From contig CM037843.1 of assembly GCA_021234535.1 (NCBI GenBank), positions 20,925,911 through 20,989,910 on the forward strand: a DNA stretch of 64,000 bases, given 5' to 3'. The first letter of the stretch is position 1. The number at the start of each line of letters is the position of its first letter. The notes beneath the pieces are model-generated. The model was not told the DNA's origin. It saw nothing but the letters and a program-made list of their open reading frames with translations, and searched no databases. Both the position numbers and the translations under genes were made by a program. Source of the DNA: Stichopus chloronotus. Taxonomy: Eukaryota; Echinodermata; Holothuroidea; Aspidochirotida; Stichopodidae. Below, piece by piece: positions 13,501 to 26,965 of the stretch.

Positions 13501-16500
13501 AAGTTAGTATTGTGACATTCAAGTCCAAATCACATTGTGCAACCCCGACTAACATATACATCGTGTAAGAAGGTAGGGTAAACTTTTGAGTACCGTACGA
13601 ATTTAAATACAACCACTTGGGTTGTGTATAACAAGTCCTATTTGCACAGTGTTAACCTCGTCATTAAAGCAGTCACATCAGAATTACAATATGTTGGCAA
13701 TTTAAAATGCAGATACAAACTACAATGTGTTGACAGTCAGTATAACGATCAAATCTATATAACGATTGTTATGCAAATAACCAATTTAGTGATCTTCATC
13801 AATTGAATGACTTTCACTATCTCGTGAAACAAACATGTTGGATTAACAATTTTGCATTCGTCTCATGAAGAAAGTGTTGTAGTTCTGTATAGTTGTATCC
13901 CCTCGAATACTTTTGTAGCCCTCGACAACTTTTTGTCAAGTTTTGGTTAATTGTTGGGGATGTGTGGGTTTGTAACAGCTCCCTCTAATGTTACTAAAAT
14001 TGCATCGTGATTTCCTTTCCAGAATTAAATTGCGTCTTTACATTCAATTGAATAGTAAAATAAATTAATTACATTAAAAGTGAACCTATACAAGTACCAA
14101 TCACATTAAGTTAGTATTGCGACTGTCAAGTTCCAGAATATGCTTAGTTTCATGTCACCAACACTTGTGAGTTACTGTTACATCACGTGAATCACGTTAA
14201 CTTGGTTGTCAAGAGAGCAGTCAGTACATATGACGTCATTTCCCCAAGCCTGTGAAGTTATTTTAGACGTCCTGATTTGCAAAATATACCACACTCTGGG
14301 AGGGGGGGGGGTACATACATGTAAGTGCATGCTCGTATGAAGGTGTAATGTTGTTTCCGCACTGTCGCTATTAAGTTCATTTATATCGATTTTGATTACA
14401 GAGCATGCTTTTTCACTATTTGTGCTCGGTCTTGCTGATGCTATATTATATTATTCTAACTCTAGTAACACTTTTGAAGGCTTATTTCATGAGAAACAGA
14501 ATCAAATTAATCGTCAGTTAATATAGACTCCAGTTATTATAAAAGACGAGGTAAAAAGAATTCAAGTTGTCCAGGGCGCGTTGACTTATTTTATTTCGAA
14601 AACTCTATACCATGGATACTCATGACGTAACAGAAATCAACTTGAAGGCGCCAAACACACAGAGTGTGAATTATGATGTACTTGATTTTCTCTGCTTCAA
14701 AAGGTCACGGTTTGGAGGGAAATGAGGCGTTTGTTTTACAGAAAACAATCATATCTGTAAAATCAGTAACTGTGGACAAAGCATGATAGATAAATCAATG
14801 TAGGTAAAGATGGTGGCTTCCTTTATACGAAATAAGTTCCTCAAAGATGGAAATTTAGTTACTTGTTGCTCAAGAATAATTTGTTTACCCAACATTTGTA
14901 AAATTCAGATGATTCATCTCCAATGGCTCCTTTTATGCATCATGTTTTCAGAGGAGATGAAGCTTTGCAGATGTTTGTCGGTAAAACTGAATGATTTAAC
15001 AATGACTATAAGCTATTTTCTTTGTATGCCATGCATGTTAGTGTACAGCGTTCTGAACGCCCTATTTCTCTTTATAAGGTATGATCAAACCAAATATTAG
15101 GGAAAATATATGAATTCAAAACTCTCGATGTGACCATTTTGAAGAAAAAAGAGAGGAATGGGTTGGAAGCAAGGTCATAAGGAACATCGTTTCAGAAAGC
15201 TGTGCATAACGTTGATATGGAAAGACTGCGATTGATTGTGATGCCTACTATAGAAATATGATTGGAGTATGCAGTGATCTAATTTGCTCTTAAAATTTAA
15301 GAGCTTATAGAGGCAATAAAAAGCTGTAAAACTACCGACGCAACGTCTGTTTCTATTTTAATGCTATCACAAAATATTTTTCTTTGCTTTCAAATCCAGG
15401 CTGTCAGTGGAGAAAGGCTGGTACTTAGCGTATTAAACATTTCACAGATATATATCTTGCTGCCTATAATGCTTACTGAAAATACACAAATATTCACCAA
15501 GACCAGGTGCGTTATGCATTTGTTGACATACTGAATGTAGGTTTACTTATAATATCACTTCCACCTGCAAGTTTCCTTTTCTTGTTTTGGTGAAAATTTA
15601 CGTCAATTGTATTCAAAAATCACCTGTGAGCCTTGGTGAAAGCGACAAGCTTTTACACGTTAAATCCTCTTTTGAAGTTTTGAGTAAAACCGATGAAAGC
15701 TACAAGCCTTGAATTATAATTAAACACCACATTAGTTGGTTCAATGCAAAAGCGGTTACTACATACCTTAAGGAATCAAATAGGTGAAAGAATCATATAA
15801 TGTAGGCCTAAGTTTAGTTAGTTTGGGGTTAGTTTGTATAAGTTTGTATAAGTTAGTTTGAGGTGTCATTGCGAAGACTGTTATGTTTTCATTTATGAGT
15901 ATGGGGTGTGTGGTATTTGTATGTATGTGAGAGTGGGTGTCATATACCGTCATCCATTAACCACACAGTGTTTCGAAAGGCGCAGCATTGTTCGGTTTTC
16001 ATCAGAGTAGGAACCGCCGATGCGTCTGCAAGTTAGTTGTGTTTGCAGTGAAATTATATCGCTATCGAATCTCACACCGATAACCGTATAATTATACGAT
16101 TATCGAGTGCTGCGAATCAGACTCCATTCCAACCCTGGTTCAAAAACCATCCACGATTATCAGATAATCTCTGTCAGTCTGTAACCAGTCTGTAATGAAC
16201 AAGAACAGTAGACTACTTGTCGCTTAGAGGAGGTTAGGAAACAGCGGCAGCGTGGCTGGCAGGGGGGAGGGACATCGGTTCTCAGCAGTTCTTTTTTCTT
16301 GGGGGGAGGGACGCAAGAGTGAATGGGCGCCTGTGGGACTAAGGAATGCGATTTCTGGCGTTCTAAGGGCTAGTTTCATCTAAATATGTTCTGGTACGCT
16401 CCTCGCCAACCAACAATGAATTTCCGCTCAGATAGCTTCCGCCGCAATTCTATAGCTGGCATGTAAATGATGAGGGACGCCACTTGAACCCCCCCCCCCT

Positions 16501-19500
16501 CCAGGAATGATACGTCCACGCCGCCACCGCTAGAAAGTGCTTTCATGGGGAATGGATACTGCTGTTCGTAAGGTAGGAAAAGTATTAATACCACTGAGTC
16601 AATTTGCCTGTCGTTGTTGCTTCTTAAAGATGTTTGTCTACAGGTGAAAGACATATCCATTCCATCACCAATGAGGGTTAAGCGTGTTACAAATTACATT
16701 TCGAATCTTGTGAGTCTCCATCTTCTCGGACTGAAAAATTGGAAGACTTCAGCAGAGATGTTATTCATTAACCTAAAAGGGACGAAAAGCCCCTTCATGA
16801 TCATGGCATGACATGACACAGTCTACAGATCAAACTCTGGAAGTGTAACTTGTAAGCGTTAGAATTATAGGGAAATCCAGATGAAGAAAAACTTAAGACT
16901 TAGAAAAGTCGTTTAGAAGAGACTTAGGTTCATTAAGAAATGAATTCGATTCGAGAATACCGTTCATATTTACTCTGTTCTCCTTATGCTTACTTAATTT
17001 CACCCCCTCCTCCTCAAGAACTTGAACTTGAACATACCAAGTCAAAGAACATTTTGAGTGGTACTGTTAGACGATTTTTGTCTCTCATTTCTTTTTAATG
17101 CTGTATTTACGAACGTTACGGGATATGGTAAATTTTACGACGACAATCTTACTGCTTCTTTACAATGTACTACCGTGGTTAGCGATTAACATATACGTGA
17201 TACAATTTATCGCTATTCGCCTCCCACATAACACTTTCTCCTGCGTAATTGAAGCTCCAGCCGTCCTTTCTACCCATCCACCCCCCACACCCCAGCCCCC
17301 AACTTGCTCCATTTTTTGTCTTAATGTTGGGTGCCTGTATAAAATCTCGAAGTTGATAACATCGTATTAGATAATGTAATCTATGATATTGGAGACTGGA
17401 ACGCCTCCAGCTGTTTATTTTGTTTTATCAAGTTATCAGTAAACATTGCTGGATTAAACGGTGCGGGAGATTGTAAAACGTGCCACTGTCAAATAGCAGA
17501 TTGATATAGTTGATTTCATACTTAAAGGGAAGTAAGGCGTTTGTTCCACAGAAAACAACCATAGTTTTTAAATCGATATTTGTGGACGTAGAATGATAGA
17601 TTATTCAACATAAGGGAGAGCAGTAGCCTTCTTTTCAAGAACCCTCTAACTTCGGTAAGCTAGCGCAAACTCATACAGTGATGCTTACACGGGATGGTTA
17701 GCCTACAGACCATATTGTTAATAACAGCTTAATTCCTGGTTAATAGAAGGAAACATCACCACAGGCGACGAGGTATGAATAATAGTTTACTGATTCGACT
17801 AAGTTAATAGACAGTTGTTGTTCATATGAACGGCTGGACTTCAAGCGTGACGTCAGAGACATCGTCATTTTATTGTTCAAGGGAAGCCCTTGATCGAACA
17901 TTGGCGGTGTCCAGTATACATGTGGACTTACGTTTCGTTTGTACGATTTCATAATCATTTTGTAATTCATAATCATGGTTTCATCTGCAGTGATGAATCA
18001 ATCGTTGCCAGACTGCGACGATCACCAGTCAAAGTGGCTTTCTTTAGTTTGGTCGAAAAAAAAAGAGAATAAAAGGTGTCTGAATTACCACCTAACCATG
18101 GAGCTAGTGACGTAACCTACAAATATCTTGGTAATAAAAGAGTTATTAGTAAATTAAAGGTATTCTTTCATCGAATGTTAATGTGGCGTATATAGTCTTC
18201 ACATCATTACATTCATGCAGTGTCTGTCCTTCCTAAAATTTTTACATAAGTACCTCATAACACCAAAGGCGGCGTGGGGGTATGATCAGATGACAAACCT
18301 GTCACCTGATCTGTGCCCTCCAGTGTTTTGGCCTTCATTCTGCCCACAAAGCAGAAATAATGAATTAGCAAATGCGCCATTGAGCAAAAACCTCCTCAAA
18401 TGACTTTGCTACATGTTAAGGCTGCAGTGTGCCTTATTTTCAACCCGAGATGGTTATGTGTAATCAAGCAGAGCATGAACATGTAACGGATTTTAAGAAG
18501 GACAGTTTCATCATGTTTAGGGAGCTTTGTCGTCTGATGAATGGTCATAGGCCTAAACAAATTGTGTTTTTAATGGTATGCCCAAAAGAAAATCCACGGC
18601 AAATTATCAGTAATGTGTGGATTTCATGGGGTTTTTTTTCAATCATTTGAAAACGATACTTTCATAAGCCCGTCAGTTGCATCATTTTTATATTTTATGA
18701 AGCCTACAAAATTCGAATTGAATAATTCAACTTAACCCGCTTGAAACTGAACAAGATAAGTTGTGCATTCAGAGGTTGAACTTGAATGCACGTACGTTAC
18801 ATCAAAGACATGCATCGGCCATGGAATTTTGTTAGATTCTCAAAGTAATCCATAGTCTCTTAAAATAAAAGCTTCCCTAGGGGAGTAACAAACACTGAGT
18901 ATGTCCTAATTTCGGTTAAAAACATCAAACTCGGCAGTATAGTTCCCCTTCCAAAGAAGAGCATCAATTGTTACTTATCGTCTTCGCAAGAATGACGTTG
19001 TGTATCACATTAAAATGATGGTACTCATAGTAATAATGGTAAAAGGCTGCCAAAGATATCTTCCGAGGAAGTTTTGGACCTCGTGGTACAGCTTTATACT
19101 GTATAGATCTATACTGTACCTAAGTAAAGTGTAAAAAATGTCCGTTAATTTACAGAAAATAAAACAAAGAAATATGAAAGGAGTACAGAAATGTTCTGGC
19201 AAATTATTTGCCAGAAAATATCTGTATTTCTTTTTTTTTTTAATTTTCTAAAGTGACAGATATTTTAACAGTTTAAGACACTTTTCCGTTGCCTGTTATG
19301 ATATCTTGCACCGACAAATCACACCAATGTAATGAAAAGCAAATCTAGTCACACAACCCCTGAACCTCGCTGTGATAGAATCACTCCTCAGTCTTCTCAA
19401 CTATAAGTAAATTATTGTAAATTGTCCGACCGTTCATTTGATAACGAAAGCTGAAGTAAAGGTATCTGAGAATGAAGGAATGAATTGTATCTCCTTACAA

Positions 19501-21768
19501 TGAGAAATTGTCACACTCTTATATCGTTATTCATACGAGTATCATATACCGGTTTTTATCCCCACGTTAAGGGGGGGGGGGTTTGTTGAGGCAGGCATAT
19601 GAAATGTGTTTCCGAATAAAAAGTATAGCTTACCTCATGTAGAGCAATTCGTACATGTCTTTACTATGTAATTTGTGCATCGGTACCTAGATGTATTACT
19701 AGGGCAGCACAGTACATTAATGATACTATGTGAACCTCAAATGAAGGACATTTATCCTTTTGTGACTGGTTCTGTAGGTCGACGCGGACATGGGCTATTA
19801 TAATGCCACTTTGAGCCTCGTGCGTACATGGCACAGATTCCAGCCCAGTTAACAGCCGTGTGAGTTTCACTGCAACCTTTCACATGCCGACTCCTACATT
19901 CTTGCTCCTAATACTAGCGGGATATTAAATGAAATATGACAGTCATACGGCAGCAAGCTTCGTCATGAACAGCTGGTAAAGACTTCAGCGAAATCATATC
20001 GTCAGGGCGGAGTACCACGGAAACAGCGTTCTACTTTTTACACCATATTGTGGACGAGACATTTTAGAATGAAACGAATTAAAAGGAGTTTATGTTTTAC
20101 ATGCTAAATGCTACATCGCAGTAATATGTAAACTGTAAACTGAAGGTGGTTAGAAGACGTATTTGTGTGTCAGAAGTTACGATCTTATCTTATTTCATGT
20201 TTATCAAAGCGTTTCATGCATGACGAAGCTAAATTGCGTTTCAGTGGTATTTTTATCGATACCACGTGACTCGGTGGCCATTCGGAGCCTGTATGTAATG
20301 AACATCCCACTGGCAGTGGATTTTATTTGTAAAAGATAAAATGGTTTAAGAATTTATTGTCTTGTGGAATAAATGAAAGACATGTAGGGTGCATCATTTA
20401 CGTCTCACGTATTACCATCCCTACCGCAATGCATGGTTTGTGTTGTTTCAAAGCGCTTCCTAATAATTCCTTCGAACCTGAAACAGGAGAAGGATATCTC
20501 TAGATTCATCCGACAGGACTCACCCAACCTGCACCTATCCATGCACCTCAACGGCTTTCGTGGAATCACTTGTCTTGTGAGTTACGGTATGCTTCTTCTT
20601 CCCCACAACTTCAAATCTCCCTTCAACTTACCTTTATACAGCTGTTTTTCCTACGAATCTCTCCGATCGACTAGCCGTCCTGTAAAACAACTAACCTTCA
20701 CACAACTAACTCACAAACAATTCTCTTACAATAGCATTCTTGTATCCATTTGATTCTCGTTCAGTTACCTCTCCTACAGCAATATCAACTTCAGCTATTT
20801 CTTCTACGCTTAACTCAAAACACAACTTCTAACTCTCGAATATTCAATTCTCCTACAACTAACTTACAACAACTAACTCAACTAAAACTGTAACAATCCC
20901 AAAAACTCTACTTCCCAAACCGTCCTACATGCAGTCCCTTACCAACGTTTTAATTTTCCTCTTTGTCCGGGGGAGAGGGAGGTCCTACGGGCCCGCGGGC
21001 CGCATGCCGCCCGGCAGTGATTTATTTATTTATTCATTATTTGCAGCCTGCGAGATGTCTCAATAAATGGGGAAAAACAACGTCAGTGCCAGATATCTCA
21101 TTGAATGCTTCCAGGTAGGCCTTTATTCCCTCATTACTTAACAATGATTGACATTATGGTTTTATGAATTAGATTTATATTACTTGAAAGTCCTCAGAAT
21201 TAAGGGCTTGAAAATCAGAGGCAAGCAGGTTTGTTGGTCAAATGCCAGCCGTATAATATTACATCTCGCATTTCTGGCCCGTTCAGTCGAAAAGGTTGCC
21301 CACCCCTGCTCTTTTTGAATCCTGTACATTGCACCTGATCACATCGACTCAAACATACCAGATAAGAAAACAATGAAACAAACAAATCTTGACAGAAAGA
21401 AAAAAGTCCAGTACGTTTAAAAACAGTAATGGCTTACCTATCGTCGTCAGAAGGGTGGTTGAAAAGAAGAAAGAAGAGCCAAAATCCCAACTTGATATAT
21501 CATAGGTGTCATTACTTGCTAGAACTGGAAGTCCAAATTCCCAGGCATTTCTAAGAGTATGCAGTAATTCATTGAAGTCCTCCTCGTCGACGCAGTCATA
21601 TTTTCTCATAAATTCTGATCGTTTAGCTATAACTTCCCTCTTGAGTTTTGCCTCTTCCGGTCCTTCGATTTTCGCGAACATTAAAGCTCCAACGCTGAGG
21701 TAAGCGACATAAAACAACCCCAGGCTGAGAAGACGGCTCCAGCTACCTTGAAAACAATTGGCCACCAT
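1356..21768 (-). CDS. TWIK-type two-pore-domain potassium channel (4 coding exons, 318 aa)
   Basis: Joined from exons 21768-21438, 6603-6445, 3884-3636 and 1573-1356 (957 bases including the stop). All three introns begin GT, end AG and are phase 1. The first interrupts the Gly codon of the first pore filter, a position shared by K2P genes. The product is a plasma-membrane leak potassium channel subunit; K2P channels work as dimers. Visible parts: M1 about residues 12-33; extracellular cap with Cys59, placed like the cap disulfide Cys of TWIK-1; sequon Asn86-Asp-Thr; first pore TTIGFG (108-113); M2 about 122-148; M3 about 172-196; second pore TTVGLGD (217-223); M4 about 240-266; cytoplasmic tail with RRNS (282-285), a protein kinase A-like site. 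GLG in the second filter, the cap and the length (TWIK-1 is 336 aa) point to the KCNK1/KCNK6 group. Oddities are Phe in filter 1 and Ala114 where TWIK-1 has His. An upstream in-frame TAA and the context AAAATGG support the start. Confidence 0.93.
1574..3635 (-). other. K2P intron 3
   Basis: 2062-base intron with GT at 3635-3634 and AG at 1575-1574. It contains the dispersed repeat at 2995-3381 and a 10-base C run near 2800, and is otherwise AT-rich with no recognisable gene. Confidence 0.9.
2995..3381 (+). repeat. Dispersed repeat, copy 1 (partner at 41017-41405)
   Basis: About 390 bases that align collinearly with 41017-41405. Shared anchors include GGTCTGTTTGATTTCA, CTGAAACACTGAC and GCGATTGCCAGTA (here ACGATTGCCAGTA). 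The pair has many substitutions and small indels, so the copies are old. A minus-strand open frame across it does not keep its frame in the other copy, which argues against a conserved protein. The family is not recognised. Confidence 0.8.
3636..3884 (-). CDS. K2P exon 3: M3 and pore 2
   Basis: 249 bases coding residues 164-246. The acceptor is TAATTACAG|AATC at 3885. A second in-phase acceptor (CTACCAG|AGTTG, exon start 3869) would drop five residues (ESYLP) ahead of M3. The donor is CATCAG|GTACAAG, with the intron starting at 3635. The exon encodes M3 (about residues 172-196), a FLDAIYFTFISL pore helix and the filter TVGLGDFVPG, closest in form to TWIK-1 (FISLSTIGLGDYVPG). Confidence 0.92.
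4156..6122. mobile_element. Foldback element 1 with CCGATAATGTAAAAA subrepeat arms
   Basis: A 1967-base element bounded by GTTACAACCGATAA and its inverse TTATCGGTTGTAAC. The left arm (4156-4300) and right arm (about 5995-6122) are inverted copies. Both are made of tandem units of the form CCGATAATGTAAAAA and end internally in a TTCATATG...CTACGTAC block. The flanks carry a near-perfect 7 bp direct repeat (aacatat 4149-4155, agcatat 6123-6129), a likely target duplication. The interior has a degenerate GGTA/GTAT microsatellite (about 4390-4520) and a large tandem repeat (5178-5990). It has no coding frame for a transposase, so it is non-autonomous. The layout resembles Drosophila foldback elements, but homology is not shown. 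Confidence 0.75.
5178..5990 (+). repeat. Tandem repeat of about 270-315 bp inside foldback element 1
   Basis: Three successive units start near 5181, 5450 and 5764 with AGTGG(C/T)(C/T)AAT. Units 1 and 2 share long stretches (GTGGCCAATCCCTATT, TATAGGACGGG, GTCTGGCATTATCC, TTCAAGTGGTACTT). Unit 3 is more diverged and partial. The periods are 269 and 314 bases, the difference coming from indels. Open frames here are by-products of the repeat. Confidence 0.85.
6445..6603 (-). CDS. K2P exon 2: filter 1 end and M2
   Basis: 159 bases. The acceptor reads CTCCTCACAG|GTTTTGGG and completes Gly111, then Phe112-Gly113. The donor is TGGG|GTGAGT, with the intron starting at 6444. It encodes residues 112-163, including the segment after the filter (AVTPLTSGGK) and the second membrane helix with the GIPLTFLF motif typical of K2P M2. 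Its short length and both phase-1 edges match the frame of the neighbouring exons. Confidence 0.93.
12060..12310 (+). repeat. Locally multiplied repeat, copy 1 of 3
   Basis: It aligns with 14710-14990 and in part with 17525-17640, all in the same direction. Shared features are a gene-free block with CAGAAAACAA, GATAGAT(A/T)A(A/T)TCA and (G)TAGCCTTC, then TAGAATAATTTGTT and a GCTTTG(T/C)(G/A)GATG end. Copies start about 2.65 and 2.8 kb apart. This copy contains a 17-base C run (12266-12282) absent from the second copy. Confidence 0.7.
13171..13343. mobile_element. Short inverted-repeat element (MITE-like)
   Basis: 173 bases opening CTCTCTAAA and closing with the inverse TTTAGAGAG. Inner arms 13186-13203 (AGAGTGAAATTAGGAATG) and 13290-13307 (CATTCCTAAGTTCACTCT) pair with one mismatch. 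No clear target duplication was seen. It is too short to encode anything. Confidence 0.6.
13380..13540 (+). repeat. Direct repeat, copy 1 (partner at 13990-14145)
   Basis: It shares AGAATTAAA(G/T)TGCGTC, AAAAGTGAACCTAT-like and CACATTAAGTTAGTATTG blocks with a copy about 610 bases downstream in the same orientation. Divergence is moderate. The family is unknown. Confidence 0.75.
13990..14145 (+). repeat. Direct repeat, copy 2 (partner at 13380-13540)
   Basis: Second copy of the block described at 13380-13540, with small insertions such as an extra AATTG after the TCAATT block. Same orientation, so it probably arose by local duplication. Confidence 0.75.
14710..14990 (+). repeat. Locally multiplied repeat, copy 2 of 3
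   Basis: It matches 12060-12310 and 17525-17640. It begins GAGGCGTTTGTTTTACAGAAAACAA-like, shared with copy 3. It continues through TAGAATAATTTGTT-like (here AAGAATAATTTGTT) and GCTTTGCAGATG, shared with copy 1. A 96-codon open frame across it is not preserved in copy 1. Confidence 0.7.
17525..17640 (+). repeat. Locally multiplied repeat, copy 3 of 3 (partial)
   Basis: Shares AAGGCGTTTGTTCCACAG, GAAAACAACCATA and GATAGATTATTCAACATAA with copies 1 and 2, then diverges after CTTTTCAAG. It is truncated relative to the other two. Confidence 0.65.
20967..21308 (-). mobile_element. hAT-like non-autonomous element in K2P intron 1
   Basis: 342 bases. Read on the minus strand it opens CAGGGGTGGGCAACC, a typical hAT terminal sequence. 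The other end is a decayed inverse (CCGGGGGAGAGGGAGGTCC) followed by GGGCCCGCGGGCCGCATGC. The flanks are an 8 bp near-duplication (ctctttgt at 20959-20966, ctcttttt at 21309-21316). It contains an ATTT-type short repeat and no transposase frame. It sits about 130 bases from the exon 1 donor. Confidence 0.8.
21438..21768 (-). CDS. K2P exon 1: M1, extracellular cap, first half of pore 1
   Basis: Codes residues 1-110 plus the first base of Gly111. The ATG at 21768-21766 follows an in-frame TAA about 33 bases upstream. The donor reads ATAG|GTAAG, with the intron starting at 21437. The exon carries a short N-terminus, M1, the charged cap helix region with Cys59, the WDF motif (94-96) and the pore helix ending TTLLTTI. 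Non-coding 5' exons could lie further upstream; none can be assigned. Confidence 0.92.
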
Positions 21769-23732
21769 TTTAAGCGTAATTTCTTTCTCTGTTTAATTTT
21801 CCTGTTCTTCTTTTCTTTTCTTTTCGTTCAATTTATGAACACGGTGGAAGAATCTTTATGACTCTTTGTATTGTTTCCTCTTGGTATATATCGGGTCTTC
21901 GTCCTCTCCACACATTCCACCACGTATGAACGGCGCAACTGTGTATGCAATCCTTCTCTCTATACGAACACTGACAAAGCAAAAAAAAAAAGTCGATGGC
22001 AAAGACCCTATCACTGTTTTGTTTAGTGATGTCATACGTTACACATGTAGTCTTACCTACGGAATACTCCATTTCGTTACCTTTATTCAATATCACACAC
22101 GTCTCGGTTATCGTACTCCCACTGACCCTTCTTATTTCCGATGAAATTTTTGTGATGTAACGAACATTCCAGTAAAACTTGACGATCTCTATACCGATAG
22201 AGCGTCGACTTCCAATTTCACGTACCGAACGAAACACTGTCGGAGTCGTGTGTACGCCGCCTTTGTCCTATCAGGCTGTTCACATATGGTTGCGAAATAA
22301 CTCTTGTTAATAACTCTGCTCTGTTTGGATGAATAATGCTGTTAGCACCGTTCCCTGCAGCAGCCTTGGTTGCTCTTCACGGCAGGTCTACTTCGGATGT
22401 ATCGGTAACCCGTTTCATTCAATCCCTCTCTGAATTTCAATTATTACAAAATTCATCTGAAAACCAAAAGAAAACTTAAATAACAAATCGATAATCAGGT
22501 GCAATCAACCTTCTGATGAATATTAATAAACATAACTTCAGTTTAAGGACTGAAGACCACGAACAAATATGAAGTAGATCTATGAGTGTCAAAGGTTTAT
22601 GTATATATATATATATATGTATATGAACCAATTTGCGAACAGATATGGTATGTGTATCTTATTACACCCAGCTTACTGTCAGTCTACACGGATGGTTAGG
22701 TTATAATGCGTAACGCCTGGACTTGCAGAAGGTAGATTGCTGTTTTTTTTTTTCAAATGTTGGTTTACATTGTATAATGATAATGGAATCTGTGATGTAT
22801 CGTTTCACTAAGTTCGGTAATAACCTCCCTGCAGTATATATAGAAGAGAATACGTACAGTGTAATGGGCCGCCTGCACATTGTGAACGATTATTGTTATA
22901 GTCCCTAGTGAATGGTAGATTACGTACACCGACTTGACTCAGCGGGAGAACAGGTTTGTCTAATTAATTCCTGTGGGAGCCGATTAATAACTTGTTACAA
23001 CTTGGAGGTAAACCGACAGTTTAAGGTCGTTTAAGGCTTTAAGGTTTTGTGTTCTGACTTTTGTTGATGAATTCAGTGTAAAGACCGCGATGCAATTAAG
23101 AATCATATTTGCATAACAGTGTGTCACACACATATAACAATCTCATACTGTGCCATCTACCAGAATGGCATGGTTCCCCGATGTTGCTCTTTTACTAGTC
23201 CGGTACTCAACAATTGTAACTGGTAGTAGTCATGCGCGCCTATCGATGACACGCATATACGCATGGGCTTCAGTGACGGCCAGTAAGCCAAATTGAAAGA
23301 CACTGACGTCATGAGAAAAAAAAACAATGAAATCCTATACTTTAGCTGGAAAAATTATTCCACAATAAGAAAATGGGCGACAGTGGATGGTCAAGGGCTG
23401 TGGGAATGTAATCTTACGGTGAGTATAATAACGCACTGCATCCAAAGTTTTGACTGCTGAACTAGATGTACAAAAGATGAAAATTTTACCCCAGTCACAC
23501 GAAATCAGGAGTAATTACAAGTGAGCACACTAAATTTTCTGCATTTGAGGCGCAAATCGCTAGACTGTTACTACTCTGCTACAACCTGACGAAATGTATC
23601 AGCAGCACCGTAACCCGTACTGCGCAGTGTATGTACGTTGCACGAGGTGCGCGTCGTTTGTTCGAACTAATGCTGTTACTAAAAGCTCGAAACTATTACT
23701 CCTACCATACCAAGTCATTCCCGCAGCGCGTG
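21769..23732. other. 5' flank of the K2P gene, no gene seen
   Basis: It should contain the 5' untranslated region and promoter of the channel gene, but no CpG-rich block, TATA arrangement or spliced leader exon can be assigned by eye. An (AT)n stretch lies at about 22600-22618. Open frames on both strands lack any recognisable domain. Confidence 0.4.
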
Positions 23733-25765
<2,033 letters not shown>

Positions 25766-26389
25766 CCTTCATGCGTCGGACAGTTTAACGCCATTTTGTC
25801 CATTCGTCCAGCTATCAGGATTCCGACTTCATTTGTAAAAACCTCCATATACGGTACGCCAAATATCAGCACGGCGTTACTCAGCCGATGAAGGGTAACT
25901 TTCGATGTGGACCAACCTACATTTTGTACCTGGTGGGCCATACATTGCCACAGTACTACTAATTCACGAATTGAGGTTTGTCATTTTTTACACGATCGCT
26001 CAGTCACGAATGACCGTCTGATCGCTTACTTGTTGTCATTACAATTTCTGGATCATTGCTTTACAGGATATGTTAACTTTTTAGATATTATTTCTTTGCA
26101 AAAGGTGTTCCATACCCGGGGCCTGCCGATGTAGTCGGAATATGTTTAAAGAGAATATGACTTTCTATACTCTTCTCTATTTAGTGTAATTGTTTTCATT
26201 TATCCGTAAGTGGCAGTCTTAGGAGACAAAGTTACAAGGTGTGAAAAAAAGTTAATTGACAAACTAACAAGAGATGTCAGTCCATTTCCAGTCAGACAGC
26301 CACTAGTTGCAGAAGTTTATAACAGTCACAGGTGGTGTCCGAACAAGCAATAACAGAATTTAAAAAGAGTGTAATATTAAGGCACATCT

Positions 26390-26965
26390 TCAAGAGGATA
26401 AATGAAATTTTACGAGATTATTGAAGTTTTTCTTCTATTTAGTGGTGGACACTATATCTCAACAGCATGGTATTTTTGGAAATAATGACTTTGTGGAGTT
26501 TTTTCTATTTTTGTAAATTGCATTATTGGGAAATCTCTTACGTCATTTCACCAATTTTTAATTTTACCAATTTCACCAAAAGAAAATTATTTCTATTTCC
26601 CTGAAATCTCGACTGCCTTAAAGAAGAAGAAGAAACAAAAAACATTGCAATGTTTTAAGAGTTGTGATCTTTTTTTTCACTGCAATTAAATCAAAATTTA
26701 TCACCCAGTCTAATTTTTTCCTCCGGTGCAAATTTTCGAGGTTTAAAGTGGTACTTCAGTTTCACCGAACAAACATACTTGTAGCAGTGATTTGTCGGTG
26801 TTACGTAATAACTCGCAGTCTTGACGCAACTTAAAAATCTCTATTCAAATAGCAAATGAGCTTGAGTTATGAACAAGATACTGGAATGGGACTTGATGTG
26901 TCGGCAGTGAAGAAAAAATATACTCAGTCGTTTTAAGAACCCATTAAATTGTCACTGGAATATAT
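26390..26965 (+). repeat. Dispersed repeat R1, copy A
   Basis: It aligns with 35047-35855 in the same direction. Shared blocks are ATCTCAA(C/T)AGCA near the start and AGTTA(T/G)GAACAAGATA followed by TGCAGTG/GGCAGTG...AATTGTCA(C/G)T near the end. The reverse-orientation copies are at 51900-52445 and 52780-53245. No protein frame is kept between copies. Confidence 0.65.

Larger units (their letters stand above)
6604..21437 (-). other. K2P intron 1 (14.8 kb)
   Basis: Long first intron, GT at 21437-21436 and AG at 6605-6604. From 6604 to about 12060 I see only AT-rich unique-looking sequence with homopolymer runs (G runs at 9045-9057 and 9705-9717, C run at 11788-11806). From 12 to 17.6 kb it holds a cluster of related repeats. 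From 17.6 to 20.4 kb nothing recognisable. 20.43-20.93 kb is pyrimidine-rich and low in complexity. A hAT-like element follows at 20967-21308. No exon-like open frame with flanking splice sites and protein similarity was found. Confidence 0.85.

Noticed and set aside
20433..20753. 106-codon plus-strand frame in K2P intron 1
   Set aside because: Low-complexity CT/AAC-rich sequence, no domain, and opposite in strand to the host gene.
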